A DNA stretch of 64,000 nt from Glandiceps talaboti (GCF_964340395.1 NC_135555.1:3954001-4018000); one strand, 5' to 3'; counted from the stretch's first letter, positions 48,466 through 62,524 are shown. Numbers and translations: made by a program. Notes: generated by a model from the sequence alone, not told the origin.

Positions 48466-51400
48466 CTTATTTTTGCAGAGATTGTTATATATCATGTCAC
48501 TTTTTTTTTGAGTAACTTCTGAACAGTTAAGAAAACAAATCTTTAATAATCTGGCAAAACTACTTGCTTGAATTCTTATGAAAACGAAACTAAAGATTAT
48601 TTTCTTCTGACCATGCCTTTTTTGAGATATTGAAAAAGAATATCTTGACAAAATTGTTGAATGCAATTCAGTTTATCACAAGAACATTTCTAAAACATGG
48701 AAAATAAACTGTTTGAGTTGGATTTCAAAACAGAAAATGTGAAATGATAATAGAGAAAACTTAGTTATGAAATGTAACTTTAAATAATTTTATTTCATTT
48801 TTTCAAACTCTATTAGTGATGATATTTATTTGTTAAAACAAAAGTTAATTTTGTCAAATATTTATAAATTTAAAAAAATGAAAACTGGATGGTCTCATCA
48901 AAAGTTAACTCAAAAAGTTCTGACTGAAAAGTTAGACAAGCCTTTGAAAATTTGCTGTTTCCTAATTATGTGTGTTAATATATGCAAATCATTGGTAAGT
49001 CTCTGAATCTTTGATCCTACAGTCATAAAAAACTTAGATCATTTGTTCAAACTATGTACGACTAAAGGTCGGTCAATTTTGTGGCTTTTCTGTCGCTTGA
49101 GATGAGACCATTTACAGAGAGAGTTTGACATGCGTGTGAAGAACTGCGGAGATCAATCTTCCTGGTTGTAATTTTGACAGGTGTCCATGCAGGGAGGTAG
49201 ACAGAGAGCCATTAAGACAAAAAAGATGTCATGTCCTTTAGACTAGATTAGATGAAACCTTAACAAGATGGATGGTCTTTCTCATCAAAGGTTATGTATG
49301 AAATTTCTTCAATTCACACAGACCTTATTCTAATGGAATTGAATACCTGTGTTACTCACAGACCCCCACTCTGAATAAAAACAGCATGATTTTCACAACA
49401 ACTAACAAATTCCAAGGCAGTATGCCAAATCACCGTCCGATTGACTTTAGGAGAATAAGTGAATTATATCAAGCAGAAAAAGAGAAATCGTGATGGTTAT
49501 GAATGTTACAGCATTTTGTGACATTAGTTGGAAATTTTCTCTCCGTTTATACAGAAATGTACGAAAAAGTTTGTCACAGGAAGAAATTCATAGGAAATTC
49601 CTTTTCTTTTCTTTGTTTAGTCTATAAACTTGCCATTCAATTCACTTCTTAATCTCTTTATACTATTTGAAATTCAAAAATCAACTTTATCACGATATCT
49701 GTCTGGAAATTTCACATCTTTTAGAGTTTCATTCACAGCCATAACAGAATCGAGATTTCAGAGATCAACTACTCAAAATTTTACTTGTATGCCTTACTCC
49801 TGTAATGACTGAAAGTTTACAAGACAACTATCACAAATGAAATGTAAACTATCCAAAATACACTTTAACAACAATATTTTGTGAAGTAAGAGAAAAGGGG
49901 GGAATATCACGGAACAGATAGTAATGGTATTAAACTTTTCCTTCTGTCATTATTAAGCCACAAACATTTTTGAAAGAACAAAAATTTGTCTTTTTTTGTT
50001 AACCTTTTAAGAATTTCTATTTCAGAATGAGCAAACTATAATACCTCATCAAAATATATAGTGAAAGTGTGAGGAAAAGATATATGCGCATCACCTGTTT
50101 AAAAAAATGAGAGGTTCGAAATAATAGTGCATTGAGAGCAAAGTAATCTTGTGAGAAGATATCATTATCATGTAATCTAGATTAGAGCCAAAAGTCAAAT
50201 GCTTGCATGCAAACAAACAAATTGAACAACAGTAATGAAATATTGTGACTATTAACAAATAAAACAAAAAAGGTAGGCTTCCTGGGAAGACAAGCAGACG
50301 ATTATTCTCACCCACATTCATATACAAAAATTAGCCTGTATTGATTGACATTAGCCATTCATGATAACCATCTACTGCAACCTTGAAAGTGAATTTCAAA
50401 TTATTGTCAATAATATTGATCTCGTTTTCCATTATTCTAAACAACAGGTTTGATGGACCTTTATCTCGGCCAATCTTCAAGTTAAATAACAGAAGAATAT
50501 CCAGCTACACAGGTACCATGATCTAATTTCACTCAGGAAAGACTTTTACTATGAATCTTATCTCATAAAGATAGATATATTCAAACTAATGAATTCATAG
50601 CTTGTACCTTTATTATCCACCACTTTCCCTGCCAGATTATATGACCAAGACTCTTGTAATCTAGTCATTTTTACTGAATTTCAAGATCAAATAATTTTGC
50701 CGCCTAATTAGCCTAACAGAAAACCTTATCTTGCAGTCTGTGTGCTTGAATTTTGAGGTTCATTTTCACTTTCCAGCAGTATTGATGGAGCGTTCTTCAT
50801 TGTACTTGTTTTTGGGCTGACTTTCATACTTTTTCTGTTTTGCAACTAAACTTACAGAACATGCCATCTTCTCTTCTCAAATGTGGTATGAATTTTATTT
50901 TGTGAATGCAATCTTTTGGGAAGTTTTTGTAATACACTTCCTCCTTTAATAATGATACTCAAATGAAAAAATATCATAGGTTTGGTAAGTATGGGCTGTC
51001 TTTTTAAACTTATTTTTCCAGCAACATCTCTGTCAATGCTGGTTTTGTTTTTCAGCAAGAAATTACACTTTTCAACCAACATTTCCCGCCTTATTTGGTG
51101 AACAGTAATTTTTGTCTCTCAGTATTTGACAGTGGTTGTGGACCCTCACAAGTCAGTATATTTTTTGTTGAGATAGTTCAAAACAAGTCTCACAAGACAA
51201 TTAAAAAGTGGTGTGATACACAAACCATTTATGATTGAAAAATGCACTACTGTAGAGAGGAAACATATAGCTGATTTTAGCTTTTTTCTCATGTGACTGA
51301 AAAACTGAATGAAGCAATACGTTTGGATGATTCAAGGTCAGTTTCTGTTTCAGCATAAAACCATTCTTTCTTTCTCTTTCTGAAAAACAAAACAAAAATA

Positions 51401-52380
51401 ACTTGTTAGTATAATTGAATTTTTGTTGTACTTAATTTGATGTGCCATACTTGTAATGCTGAGCATCAAATCAAGTTGTACTAAAACAGAGCTGAATTAA
51501 ATTATCGATCTCATTAAAAAACAAAACAAAACTGACTGGTTGACCTCATGACCAAAATTAACACGTACTGGTGACTCCCAAGAGACAGATTGAAATAACG
51601 AATATCACTTGAACTTGGCATTAATGACACCAAGTTTGTGATTACAATACCTTAGAAGCTCAGCCTCAAAGTCGTGTATCTTATCAACAATTTTCTTGAT
51701 GGGGTTTTAGAAAATTACTCCTATTTGTCTTAATGCACTGGAGACAGACCTTCTGTCATTTACTCAGCCTATTAATGTTCATACCATTAGATAAAAATCT
51801 TCAATTTTCTTTAAAATTGTCATTATTTTGACTTTATTTAGGCTATTTTAAGTAACTAATTAACTTTATTTGAAAAGAAAAGAAAACAGAATGGGGTTCT
51901 TATGAAATTTACCCCCTCTCAAAAAAAAAGTGAAAAATTTTGTGGTGACATTTAAGCGGGAAAATATCAAGCAGACTACATTAACGTTCTCGCCCTTGAT
52001 TGAAGTCGGTATGATAGACATTATCCAAACCATCAGATGCATATAATCTAAGCACCTCAGCAGTGTCTTTGCTTACATCAAACTATTACTGGTGAATTTA
52101 TTCAATTACAGAGTCAAACACTCCTGTAACCATTATCTGGAAGCTTAAAAGAAAAAACCAACTCCAGATGGGATGAAAAAAAAATGAAAAAAGGCAAAAT
52201 GAGATGATGAGACAAGTATCTTTACTTACAATGAGACATTCTCCATTTAGACTAATGGAATCATAAACAGTATAAAACATTTTGCTATCTCGTCTTCCAT
52301 TCATCCATACGCTGTGTCTACCTTTGAACCACCTTTCTTGCTTTAATTTGATCTTCCAACAAATCTCAAGTGGCCATCCA
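48466..52380. other. Long non-coding stretch, nothing recognised
   Basis: Short frames occur on both strands without recognisable products. The part from about 49,060 to 49,460 is somewhat more mixed in composition. No arrays or folds noticed. Confidence 0.5.
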
Positions 52381-52382
52381 AA

Positions 52383-52980
52383 GATTGCAGCTCTGAGACC
52401 GACGGACAGACTTTAAGATTAAAAAATAAAAGATACAGAAAAATAAAAAGTGAAGATTACAACTCTGAGATGGACGGACTAACAGATGCAAGAATAAGAC
52501 AGCGAAAGAATGAAAGTAAAAAAACTTGCTAGCCCAAGACTGACAGACTTTCAGATGAAAAAAGTAAAATATATAGGAAGATTGAGACTGAAGATTGCAA
52601 TTCTGAGACGGACGAACTTACAGTTGAAAGAATAAGACAGAGAAAGACACAGGTGAAAACATGCAGGGTTTAGACAAAAGAAACAGAGCAATAGAACTAA
52701 AAAGTTGCAACTTCCAAACTGATGTACTTTCAGATCAGGAATTAGAAAGAACTAATAAAAGTAACAACTTATAACTCTGTGATCAATGAACATTCAGATG
52801 AAAAATTAAAAAAACACAGAACTAATGAAACTATAGCCACCTACAAGTCTGAAATCAATGGACTTTTAAGTAAAAAATTAAAACACAAAGAACTAATGAA
52901 ACTATAGATTTCTAACTCTGAGATAAACAGACTTTTGGATGAAAAAAATAACAGACACAGAGAAAATAAAACTAAGGACA
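52383..52980. repeat. Degenerate tandem repeat, unit about 70-75 bp, about 8 copies
   Basis: Units carry, in order, GATTGCAACTCTGAGA, CGGACTTTCAGATGAAAAA, and an A-rich segment with ACACAGA and ACTAATGAAACTA. Starts are near 52383, 52454, 52592, 52765, 52840 and 52907, with less clear copies between them. Diverged but unmistakable. Confidence 0.88.
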
Positions 52981-54394
52981 TGATTGGAAAAGTGGGAATT
53001 TTCTATTATTGTCAACCGATAAAAGTTGAAAGTGGGAAGAGTTTAATTACCACCTTCATTCTCTATACAGTGCATTATTCATTCTTTGAGGAAACAACAG
53101 ATTCACTGTGATGGTATTTGTCAATTAGCGCAAAAAACTACATGAATTATATATGACTCAGAAAAATTGATTTTGGAATTTTCTTGACTGTCATTCTACC
53201 TTCCACACAAATGAATGCCTGAATAAAATTAATTCATTAAACCATTTCATTTCAAATAATTTCTGTCAACTAGAATATCATCCAATTTTTTATTCAATTT
53301 ATTTGAAGAATTTTGCTGACAATTTGATTAAATTTAGATTTCAGATAAAAGTTTGCAAATTTATTTATTGATTTTAACCAATTAGAAACAACTGTTTGCT
53401 TTTGTATATTTTCCCGCCAAAAAATATCATCCCTTTCTTTTCAAAATTTGGTAAGACTTTAATTACTTTTAGGTGAAAATGAAACTTTGTATTGTGCTTA
53501 ACTAATTTGAATAATTGAAAAGTAAATTTAGGTTTCATTTATGAGTAACGACAAACTGAATTCAAATTGACCTAACGCCTACTATTGGTGAATTAATATG
53601 TGCCATCTTTATTAGCTTGTTTCTGTCAAAATCTGGCTAATCATGTGTGCCAAATGATAATCGGGGTCAGGAGTTTGACATTCCATAAAAATCAAAGAGA
53701 AAGTTTACTTAGACCTGTAACTAGATACTATAAAACAAACTGCAGTGTATTTTATCGACACATATGGTAAAATTTGACATCCTTTCTTGTTTAGGAACAT
53801 AAAATACAAATAGTAATGTTTTACTCTGGCCTTAATGATAGTTGCAAAAACACTTCAACTTATCCCAATATGCAGATAGAATTTCTTTATGTTTGTAACT
53901 CTTTTATGATTTGATTTACTCACGTATTGATGTTTAGGCAATCTTCTACTGAAATATTTCCATGATTCTCAGTTACTGAATTATAATTGATCAGTGGTAG
54001 TTCTCAGGTTCTCGTTTCACTCCTTTAAAACTTTTTGTAAAACCTAATATCCAGATTTTATTTTTAAACAACAAATATAAATGTTTTGGAATATCTCAAA
54101 TTATATTATTGTACTAACTGTCATCAAGCAACATGATATTTTTTAGCAACAAACTGAAATATTTTGGAATATCTTAAATCAATATATGTCATTACACACT
54201 AAAAAACCTGAATTATGATAATAAACTTAGAACAATTCGTTTATCAAACTTTTGAGAGAAAAACTGTTTTTGGTGTAAGGACACACAGTTTAACTTTTAT
54301 AATGGGGAGAAAACCAAGAAAACAAAAAATGATGTAATTGTTGAATAAAATGATATGATCAAATATGACATCTGTATATGTACTGTATAAGAAT
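52981..54394. other. AT-rich non-coding stretch
   Basis: Nothing recognised. Confidence 0.55.
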
Positions 54395-54408
54395 GTTGCT
54401 ATGGTAAC
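54395..54408. promoter_or_regulatory. RFX X-box-like palindrome
   Basis: GTTGCTATGGTAAC, identical to the site at 31389, matches the X-box consensus at 11 of 12 specified positions. Confidence 0.4.
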
Positions 54409-54615
54409 CTCTGTCCTTACCAATGTTTATAGCCAAGTACATAGATTGAAGCAAACAATATTTAGCTTAATATCTAAATAGCTAGCTTGAATCATAGTAA
54501 AGTATAAATATCAGCTGAGATACTGAGATTGATTCATACTAAACAATGAGAAAACACAAACTTCAATCTCATCTTCAAAGCATCATATAGTTCTCTTTTA
54601 CTGTGGTACACAGAC

Positions 54616-54990
54616 CACAAAACTCTGATGATTTGTTTCACAATTTAATTACCAATTACATAAATGACAGTAATCAACTTTCAACTTAGGGAGTCTAGTT
54701 ACTATTTACAGTAACCTAGGGGAATCAAACTCTGATGACATGTCACACAACTTTATTCCCCATTTATACTTAATAATCTTAAAACTTAGGTAGTCTATTA
54801 ACAATTTACAGCAAACTAGGGGAACTAAATAATGGCAAGTCACAAACTCTGATGACTTGTCACAACTTTATTCACCATTTATACTTAATAATCTGAAAAC
54901 TTAGGTAGTCTATTAACAATTTACAGTAAACTAGGGGAACTAAATAATGGAAAGTCACAAACTCTGACAAGTTGTCACACAACTTTATTT
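54616..54990. repeat. 115-bp tandem repeat, about 3.5 copies
   Basis: AACTTAGG starts at 54683, 54783 and 54898. The last two units are 115 bp apart and nearly identical. The first is 100 bp long, lacking an AAATAATGGCAAGTCAC-type segment. A degenerate partial copy (AACTCTGATGATTTG onward) begins at about 54618. Confidence 0.93.
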
Positions 54991-54999
54991 GACGTTGTA

Positions 55000-55239
55000 A
55001 AACTTCCAGGTGGCTGGGCAGTGTATAATACATTAATATCTGTATGACAATAATCAGTTCAATGACTCATTTCGGTATGCATTAAGTGGATCAATCTCCA
55101 CTACAACAATTACAATTGTAGCAGAAATATGCTTACTTTTATTCTAGATGACAATCTACTGTCTGCTTGCATATTTGAAAAGCAATATTTGTCATCTGAA
55201 GAACTAATAAATCATTTCCTTTATACGATAAACTCAGTA
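55000..55239. other. Short spacer, nothing recognised
   Basis: An ATG-initiated frame starts at 55129 and runs to 55449 with no recognisable domain; it is treated as chance. Confidence 0.4.
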
Positions 55240-55910
55240 GCGCCGCAGACCTCGTTAAATATGAATGTTAATCCAGACAACCTTTATATCCTGAGGGGAA
55301 GTGCAGACAAAAACCAAAGCCTACCACCCCTCTCTGAAATTTGGTTTGTTCAATATTTAAGTTTTAAGATGTTGGGTTATATGTACTATTGTGTGTTAAT
55401 AGGGGAGCAGGTTGGATGTCCGCCCCCAAGGGACAATAAGAGCTGGTGACATGTGTACATTATTAAATAATTTACAAAGAAAGTTGGTATTGATTTAAAC
55501 TTTCAGTGAATGACTTCTCCGTTAATCAATAATTTTGCCAACAATGGTAGATGTCTGCTCCTTCAGGGGAAATGTTTCAACTTGGGATCAAAATTCAACT
55601 TTCAGTTAGAGTGTGGCTAGCGGCTTTAATGATTATTCTCGTTTCTTACACTCGGTTGCAGCTTAATACGACATGTCAGAAAAAAAACAACTTTGCATCT
55701 ATTCCCCCTTCCCGCCCTTTTAAAACATACATCATAAGTCCATGCCTTGTGTGCCGATATTAATTCCAACTCGATTGCATTTTGTCCCTGTATTTGTGCT
55801 CTCCGAGGAATTCTCGCGTCAGAATGCCGATACTCAGGAGAAGTATCTGTCTTTCAGCACCATAACCCGAAAGGTCAGATCGTAATGCTCAGAGGAAATG
55901 TATGAATTAT
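55240..55910. other. Candidate conserved non-coding element
   Basis: Mixed sequence rich in retained CpGs (GTAGCGCCGCAG near 55240, GGCTAGCGGC near 55615, TCTCGCGTC near 55815). TAAT cores are present, and TTCAGCACCA near 55855 matches the left half of the REST/NRSF site but lacks the right half. ATGCCGATACT near 55822 also occurs in the 8.1-8.8 kb block. Constraint is inferred from texture only. Confidence 0.22.
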
Positions 55911-58900
55911 TTGAAATATGTATTTCATTAAATCGGAAAAGACTTGTTCCTATATTGTCCAAAACAGATGTAATACAGGACATTCTCCATCGTAAATTAA
56001 TCACAGATCATATTTAAAACATGACCATGTCGACAATAACCCATACTTGAATACCATCACTGACTCTCAAAGACATTTCATATCAATGTTGAAATAGAAG
56101 CAAATTTTCTCTGCATTGATGAATAGAGGGTCTTAATATGAACTCATAAATTATTGTTAGCGTTTTAATAATGACACTCAGATTTACTTGAATATAAAAT
56201 AAACCTGTGCAGTATAGTGAGTTAGTCTTCATTTGAGTGCATCAGAAAAGACGCCAAAAAATGAAAAGCCAGTCAGCTTTTTAAATCATTCTGTACTTAT
56301 TACAGAACTCCGAGATTTGTAATCGAATTTTGAAAAAATACAGTCTGCTTCATTCTGTTTGGTTGAGTGGTAAAAATGAAAAGGTTGGAGTGAAGGGATA
56401 AGTTTAATTACTATTTTTCAAATACAGGAGATGATCTCTGACAGTCATAACTTGCATGAAAACTTTATGTGTGATAATTGGATCGCAAACAAACCAAGTG
56501 TATTTTGTGATGACAGGTAGATGGAGTCGTATACTTATCATAAAGGTGGCATTTAATATCTTACTCCGACAACCACCATTCATTGCGAGTACAAAACACA
56601 TCTAAAAAGGCTATTATTCTTTTGTGAGTATTTCAATCACTCTGTCATATTCAGTTTTTTTTAATTATGTTTTTTTCAATATGTTTGGTATTACGTGATG
56701 AAGGGGCTAGACTTAGTTGTGAAAACATCCGCGCAAACTCAAGTCTCAATATTCCTGTTTTTGTGAATTGACTTTCTATTTTTTTGCCGAGTGATGGTCA
56801 TTTAAATGCACAACGTTAAGCTGAAAGAGCGGGTGATCTAATCAAAAATATTGTCCTGTATATTGGTTTGGGGAGTTACATTTATGTACGCCATTTTTCA
56901 CTGTCCTGCATTGACATGTTTTTTATGTATGGCCGTGAACTAATCTTGTGCCTTAACGTCAGCCTGGCTCAAATAGGTTTACGCGCTAATGCAGTTCTTG
57001 TGGTCAGTACGGCATAAGAATTACTCTGCCCTGGTCTAGAGGTGAAGGCACTGTTCAACTATGGTCACCTCAAGGTGTTTCAGCTCTTCTATGGAAATCA
57101 CTGCATTTCACTCCAGAATTTTTGCTTTTTCACTCAAACTAAAAATTCAATCTAAAATTCACTTTTTTTCAGAAATCAGTATTTATTTTAGATTAATTTT
57201 GATGCAAAAAAAGATATCCAAAAATCTGTATAATATAGTTTAAAGATAAAAATGTGTTGTCATTTCCCCAACATTCGGAAAATTTGTAATGACTTGGCTG
57301 TACGATAGACATCGGCATTTAAAAATAGTAGTTTTATCCAAATGAAGTTCAATTTTTCATTTTCCGTAACTTTTCAGAAAATTAATCTTCATTTTTGTCA
57401 TAATATGGATGTTTTTATAGTCTGCAACATAAATTTGTTCACATAATAGAGAACAAATGCAAAACACTAAGGCGATATTGCTTTGAAAATTAATAACGAG
57501 TAAATTAGACTGAATGACATGTAGTTTCTATTGTTGAAACTGACAGCTATATTTCAAGAGTGCTTTCTAGTTTGATGGGTCATTTATTTTCTGTATTCAC
57601 CCATTTTGAAGAGTTCAAGTATGTTTTGACCCCTCAGTCATGTATAACATACAGCACTATACAGTTTAATATGACGACGTTCAAGAGCCTTGTTATTCAA
57701 AATGTTTTGAGTTGGATTTGTTGCACAGACTGGCCGTCAAGTAGATGGGTGGATATGTTTACTTCATTTGATAGGTGTCAAGATTCTAGTTCTACAAAGG
57801 ATTATGTGAATTCAACATTTTAGCTAAATAAACAGACATTCAATGCCCTCTTAGCAAAAAATTAAAATCTACACAATATATTAAAGGCACAGGCATTGCA
57901 ACTCTTTCATAATTTTCATACTTTTTTGTGTTAGGGATTAACTGAGTTTTTCTTTTTTCTACTTCTCTTTAAGAGTGAGTTCTGTACACAATCTAAATTT
58001 ATTAAAGAGCTATGCTGTTATAAAAATAATTTTTGGTACATACCTAAAATTAAAAATTATATACAGCGATAATGCTGAATGCTAGATGGGAAAACTTGTC
58101 AACATTTGTATGTTACCATGGTGATAAAGTTGGTGGCATAGTCATAAGTAAAACATTATTTCAGAAGGATTTGACTGTTACCATGGAATTTATGTTTTTT
58201 TCTTTTGAATACAATTATACTTTGCTATCAGAAACAAAGCAATTTTTTTGTTCAAAATTTAGAATTTTTCAAAATATATCAACAATTTGTGATTGTTCAA
58301 AAGTGAGATTATTCCCTTTTTTATAAAAACAACAACATATTTTGTAATTTCTTGATTTACCTGTGGCACTTTTTCCATTTTTTGTCCACTTTGACTCATT
58401 TTTTCTTTCTAATTTTCTAATCAGTTTATGTCAAAAAAAAGCATTATCATTATCTTGTCCAATTGCACTTTGCTCATTTTAGAAATTACAATGAAATTAC
58501 TTTTTTTTTCATTTCCTGATTAAGAAGCTGTATTTGATTAAATCTTTTCTTTATCATGATTATTGCCTTTCATATTCTGAAAAGAAAAGAAACATAAGTG
58601 ACATAATTATCAACCTACAGTTTTCACCATGTATGAAAGTAGATTGCAATTTCTTTTTAAAGAACTTTCCACTTTATGACTACAAAACAGAAATTTTTGC
58701 TCTTCTTAAAATAAATTTTGGACCAAAACAGTGAGGTTTTGTTTATTTAGGATAAAAAGCTGTCAGAAGATTGAAATATTCCTCTGTGAAAGTGAAAATA
58801 TGTTATGACATTAGACACCTTCAAAGATGAAAACCATTTGTCTTGTAATAAAAACACAACACAAGTTAATTCAATCCTCCTTGGCTAATTTCTCTCACAA

Positions 58901-60080
58901 TAACCAAAATACAAAATTAAACATCTCTTCAAAAATAATAGGCCATCTTTGTCCATTTTGCTCAAAATTCTTTTTCAAAATGGTGTAATGTATTAAGTAT
59001 ATTCAACTCTGAAAGTGAAAATGTATGACTGACAGTGAACACCTGAACAACGCAGACTACACGTAGCGCGACAAAAGAGGCTGTATAGGTCAAGACAAAT
59101 TCAACAGTATAAAACGGTTATCTAGAATTGATCTCTCATCTATGTCCACTAACATCAAGTTGATGTCCTAGGGTTTACTCATTCCCAAATCGGACTTAAT
59201 GATGTTATTTCTAAGACATGCTTATTCTTTTTAAAAAATTCCACAGTAATACACTTTTGCAAGTTTTTCCTTACAAAATTCATTATTTTTACTTACAACA
59301 CATCATTTTTCATTGCTTAGGCTGACATTTGTGACCATTTTTCATTCTCCATGTGAGAGTTTCGACACGTCTAAACCTATTAAACAAGGTCATGATGATT
59401 TAAAAAGGCTTTATCATTTTATCAACCATTTTTCAAATTGTCACTTGTATTCACAGGTTGTTTGTGATTAACCTTTGACCTCTCTCCATGGATAAGTAGT
59501 CAGTTTTTGGCTGATTGCTTCCCTAAGGTGGCAAAACAAATGTCTACATATGACGAAAATATATAACCTTCGATACTCCTTCCATATTTTACTAACAATA
59601 TGGGGTAACCACATTTGTCAAAAAGTTTCACTTGATTATTTATCTCTATATACAGTACTGGGGATGTTTGTTTGTGATGCTAGATTGATGTTACATGTCG
59701 ATGTATATGGGAATATATGATTACCAATTTTCAGCTAAAATAATAGCCATATTGATAATTTCACACAATTTCTAATAATTCTGAGAATATGTAGGACTCA
59801 ATAATATTTGTGGTTGACTTCTGTATTACAACACATAAGTTATTACAATATTATTATTTCACAACAAATACCTGCAGGTCCATATATTAAAGTGGCACAA
59901 ACTCGTATACTTTTTATTTTGATGAAAATAGTATGTGAAACCTCAAATAAAGTTATTCTAATATAATATTAACGTCAAATTATGCCTTTGAGAGCATAAA
60001 AAATCTTATACTGACATTGTTAACATACTTTGAAGCATAATAGTGTTAAATATGCTTCAATGTTTAGAACACTACATTTA
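55911..60080. other. Long non-coding stretch
   Basis: X-box-like sites (10 of 12 positions) lie at 58112-58125 and 58177-58190, both reading GTTACCATGG. The part from 56,410 to 57,060 is more mixed than average. Short frames (for example 57560-57823 and 58072-58326) have no recognisable product. Confidence 0.5.
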
Positions 60081-60084
60081 CTTC

Positions 60085-61210
60085 TACACAAAGCAAAAAA
60101 ACTAACCTCACCCCTCACCCCCACCCCCAACAAAGAAGAAAACAATTCAATTCAGTTTATCCCTCTTAAAACTAAAATTGAAAATAAAAATAGTACCGAA
60201 TATAGAATTAATTTTGTGTGTGATTATTTTTAGCTTTCACTCATTGTCATGGCGATAACACGAGTTGGTTATTGCTTCATAAAATAGTATTTTGGAAAGA
60301 TCAAGCAGTTCTATCCATCTCTGCCATTTTTCCCTAACATGAATAACTGGAGACTTTGTCATTCGCAATGTTATAGTCATTGTCTTAATAAATGAAATAT
60401 TTATAATAACTGGTCCACACTGATAATAAAAAAGTAAAAAAAAAATAAATATATTTCTTCTTTGATGAAGTCTTGTTTAATAATATTGTCTAAAGATATT
60501 GATCTATTCATAGCCATGAGTTACCATGGAGATCTATCTGTAGAGAGCCTACAAAATTAATACAAATTTCAATTTAATATTTATTTTGATTCTTTCTCTT
60601 TTTCCTTCCAATGTTTTATTTGTTGTTGTTTTTACATTGTTGATAAAGAATACGTTGACAGCTATGAAATGAATTATGTACTATATTTTTTATATTGTTT
60701 TAATGGTCAGTTTGACTGTCAGCAGTTTTTGGAATGGTGTCTCAAACAGACTATAATTCCTTCCTAAAGTTGTATTTTTCTTTTAATGGTTACTTTCTGG
60801 TTCATTCTATTGATTTGATTTGAGAGTACAGAAATGTCCCCACCCTCCCCCCACAAAAATCAATCCTTTCATCAAATTCATTGCAATTGCTGAATTCCCC
60901 TTATTACCCCGCCCCTGCCACTTCCTTTAAAAAATATATTCTTTCACTGAATTCTATTCAATTCAAGATCACCCCTCAAAAAATCAATTTGTCATTAAAT
61001 TTTTTATTCTTAATTTGAACATTGAGTTCCTCTAACTTAAAAGATAAACTTTCAAATCTGAGCCCTCCACAAAAATCTCCTAAGCCCCCCTCCAAGCCCC
61101 CCCCCCCACTATTTTCACCCGCTCCCTAAAACAACAAAAACAACAGAAAAGATAACCCTAAACTAAACCTCAGCTTTCCTGTTTCCTCCCCCCCCCCCTT
61201 CCAGAGTACA
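60085..61210. other. AT-rich DNA with repeated C-runs on the plus strand
   Basis: C-runs occur at about 60105-60128 (CCCCTCACCCCCACCCCC), 60838-60853, 61085-61107 (including an 11-base run) and 61188-61198 (another 11-base run). All are on the same strand. An X-box-like site (GTTACCATGGAGAT) lies at 60530-60543. No gene is recognised. Confidence 0.6.
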
Positions 61211-62490
61211 ACCAACAACAACAGAAAAGCCAAAACTTTCAGTCATTTGACCAATCAAATGAACCAAATAAATTGAAGAAGTCTGGTTGAAGTCATTTTC
61301 TGTTAAATTCTGATTTATTTTCAACTTCAGAATCATGTTATATCAGTAGAAATAATGAAACGACGGCGAGCATTCATAGAAAAATACGCTGAAATGACAA
61401 GAAGTGGGAAGTTTTCCGTTTGCTCACTTTATGAGGCTTAACCAGAAATTACTTATGAACCAAAGGCCAGGAGTATACACTAAATATATTGTTATATTAA
61501 ATACTTAATGAAAACCTGTATTGAGAGTGGAATATTGAAGCAACTGAAATTAATAACTCACTGTACAACACGTCATCTGCTAATATTGTTTGACAAGCAG
61601 GGGGTCTTGCACAAAAGTTATGATCAAAATATACTAATAAATTCTACCATTTACTTCTCTCATAATGACGGACTACCTGAGTTATGATGATTGCTAAATT
61701 TGCATTAGGGTCACGCTTTCATGTATGATTAAGAAAAAAATATCAAAATTACAGCAGACCTCGTCATATTGTTCCTGTTTATTCAATCTTTATTATACAC
61801 ACCTAATCAGTTCCTATTGTGAGGCGCTGGCTTTGTGGAAGCTACCATTGTTTTCAGGTACAGGCAGCATACAAAATGATGTGTATGTACTGTGTATATC
61901 TTCAAATGTTGTAAGTTTTTAGTTTGAGTCATTTGAGATAGTAAGTAACAGAATTCACTACAGTTGATGTGTGCAATCAAATACAAGATGTTTTGATGGG
62001 TTGAATATTACAAAATTTACAAGTATCAGCTCAGTTTATTAGAGACTTGTAGATTAGGGAGCTATTTTGTGCTAAAATAGAATATTTTGGCATTCAGAAA
62101 TACCACACTATCTGACAGTATGAGTTGAGTAAATAAAGATTGATAGACAAATAAGTTGTTCAGATTTTATTTTTTGACTATGTACGGACGTAGGTTATCA
62201 TGATTTCATTTTGAATTTTAATCTTTGCAATGTATTGAAATTCTTCTTGTTTTTTTCCACTGAAATAGATTACAAAGATTTGTTCTAATTTCAGGAAAAA
62301 TCAAATACAATGAAAATAAATAAGATGTTAGAACTTTTAGTTGATTGAGACATTTAAAATGAGGGATGTGTCTGTGTTTGCTTGTTGTAACTAAAGTAAC
62401 TAGTGTAACCAAAATTTAATCATTTGTTCACAATGAAAGTAATCTTAATATTTGTATTTCTTTTGAACTGAAGATGAAAATATAGAAACA
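61211..62490. other. AT-rich non-coding stretch
   Basis: Nothing recognised. Confidence 0.5.
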
Positions 62491-62496
62491 GTCCAA

Positions 62497-62524
62497 GGGT
62501 GGTGGAAATAGGGGGTGGGAGGGG
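62497..62524 (+). other. Plus-strand G-quadruplex candidate
   Basis: Four G-runs (GGG, then GGGGG, GGG and GGGG) occur within 28 bases, the first separated by an 11-base loop. It is isolated in otherwise G-poor sequence. Confidence 0.6.

Noticed and set aside
55129-55449. 106-codon ATG-initiated frame
   Set aside because: No recognisable domain, no convincing splice sites, and the length is compatible with chance.
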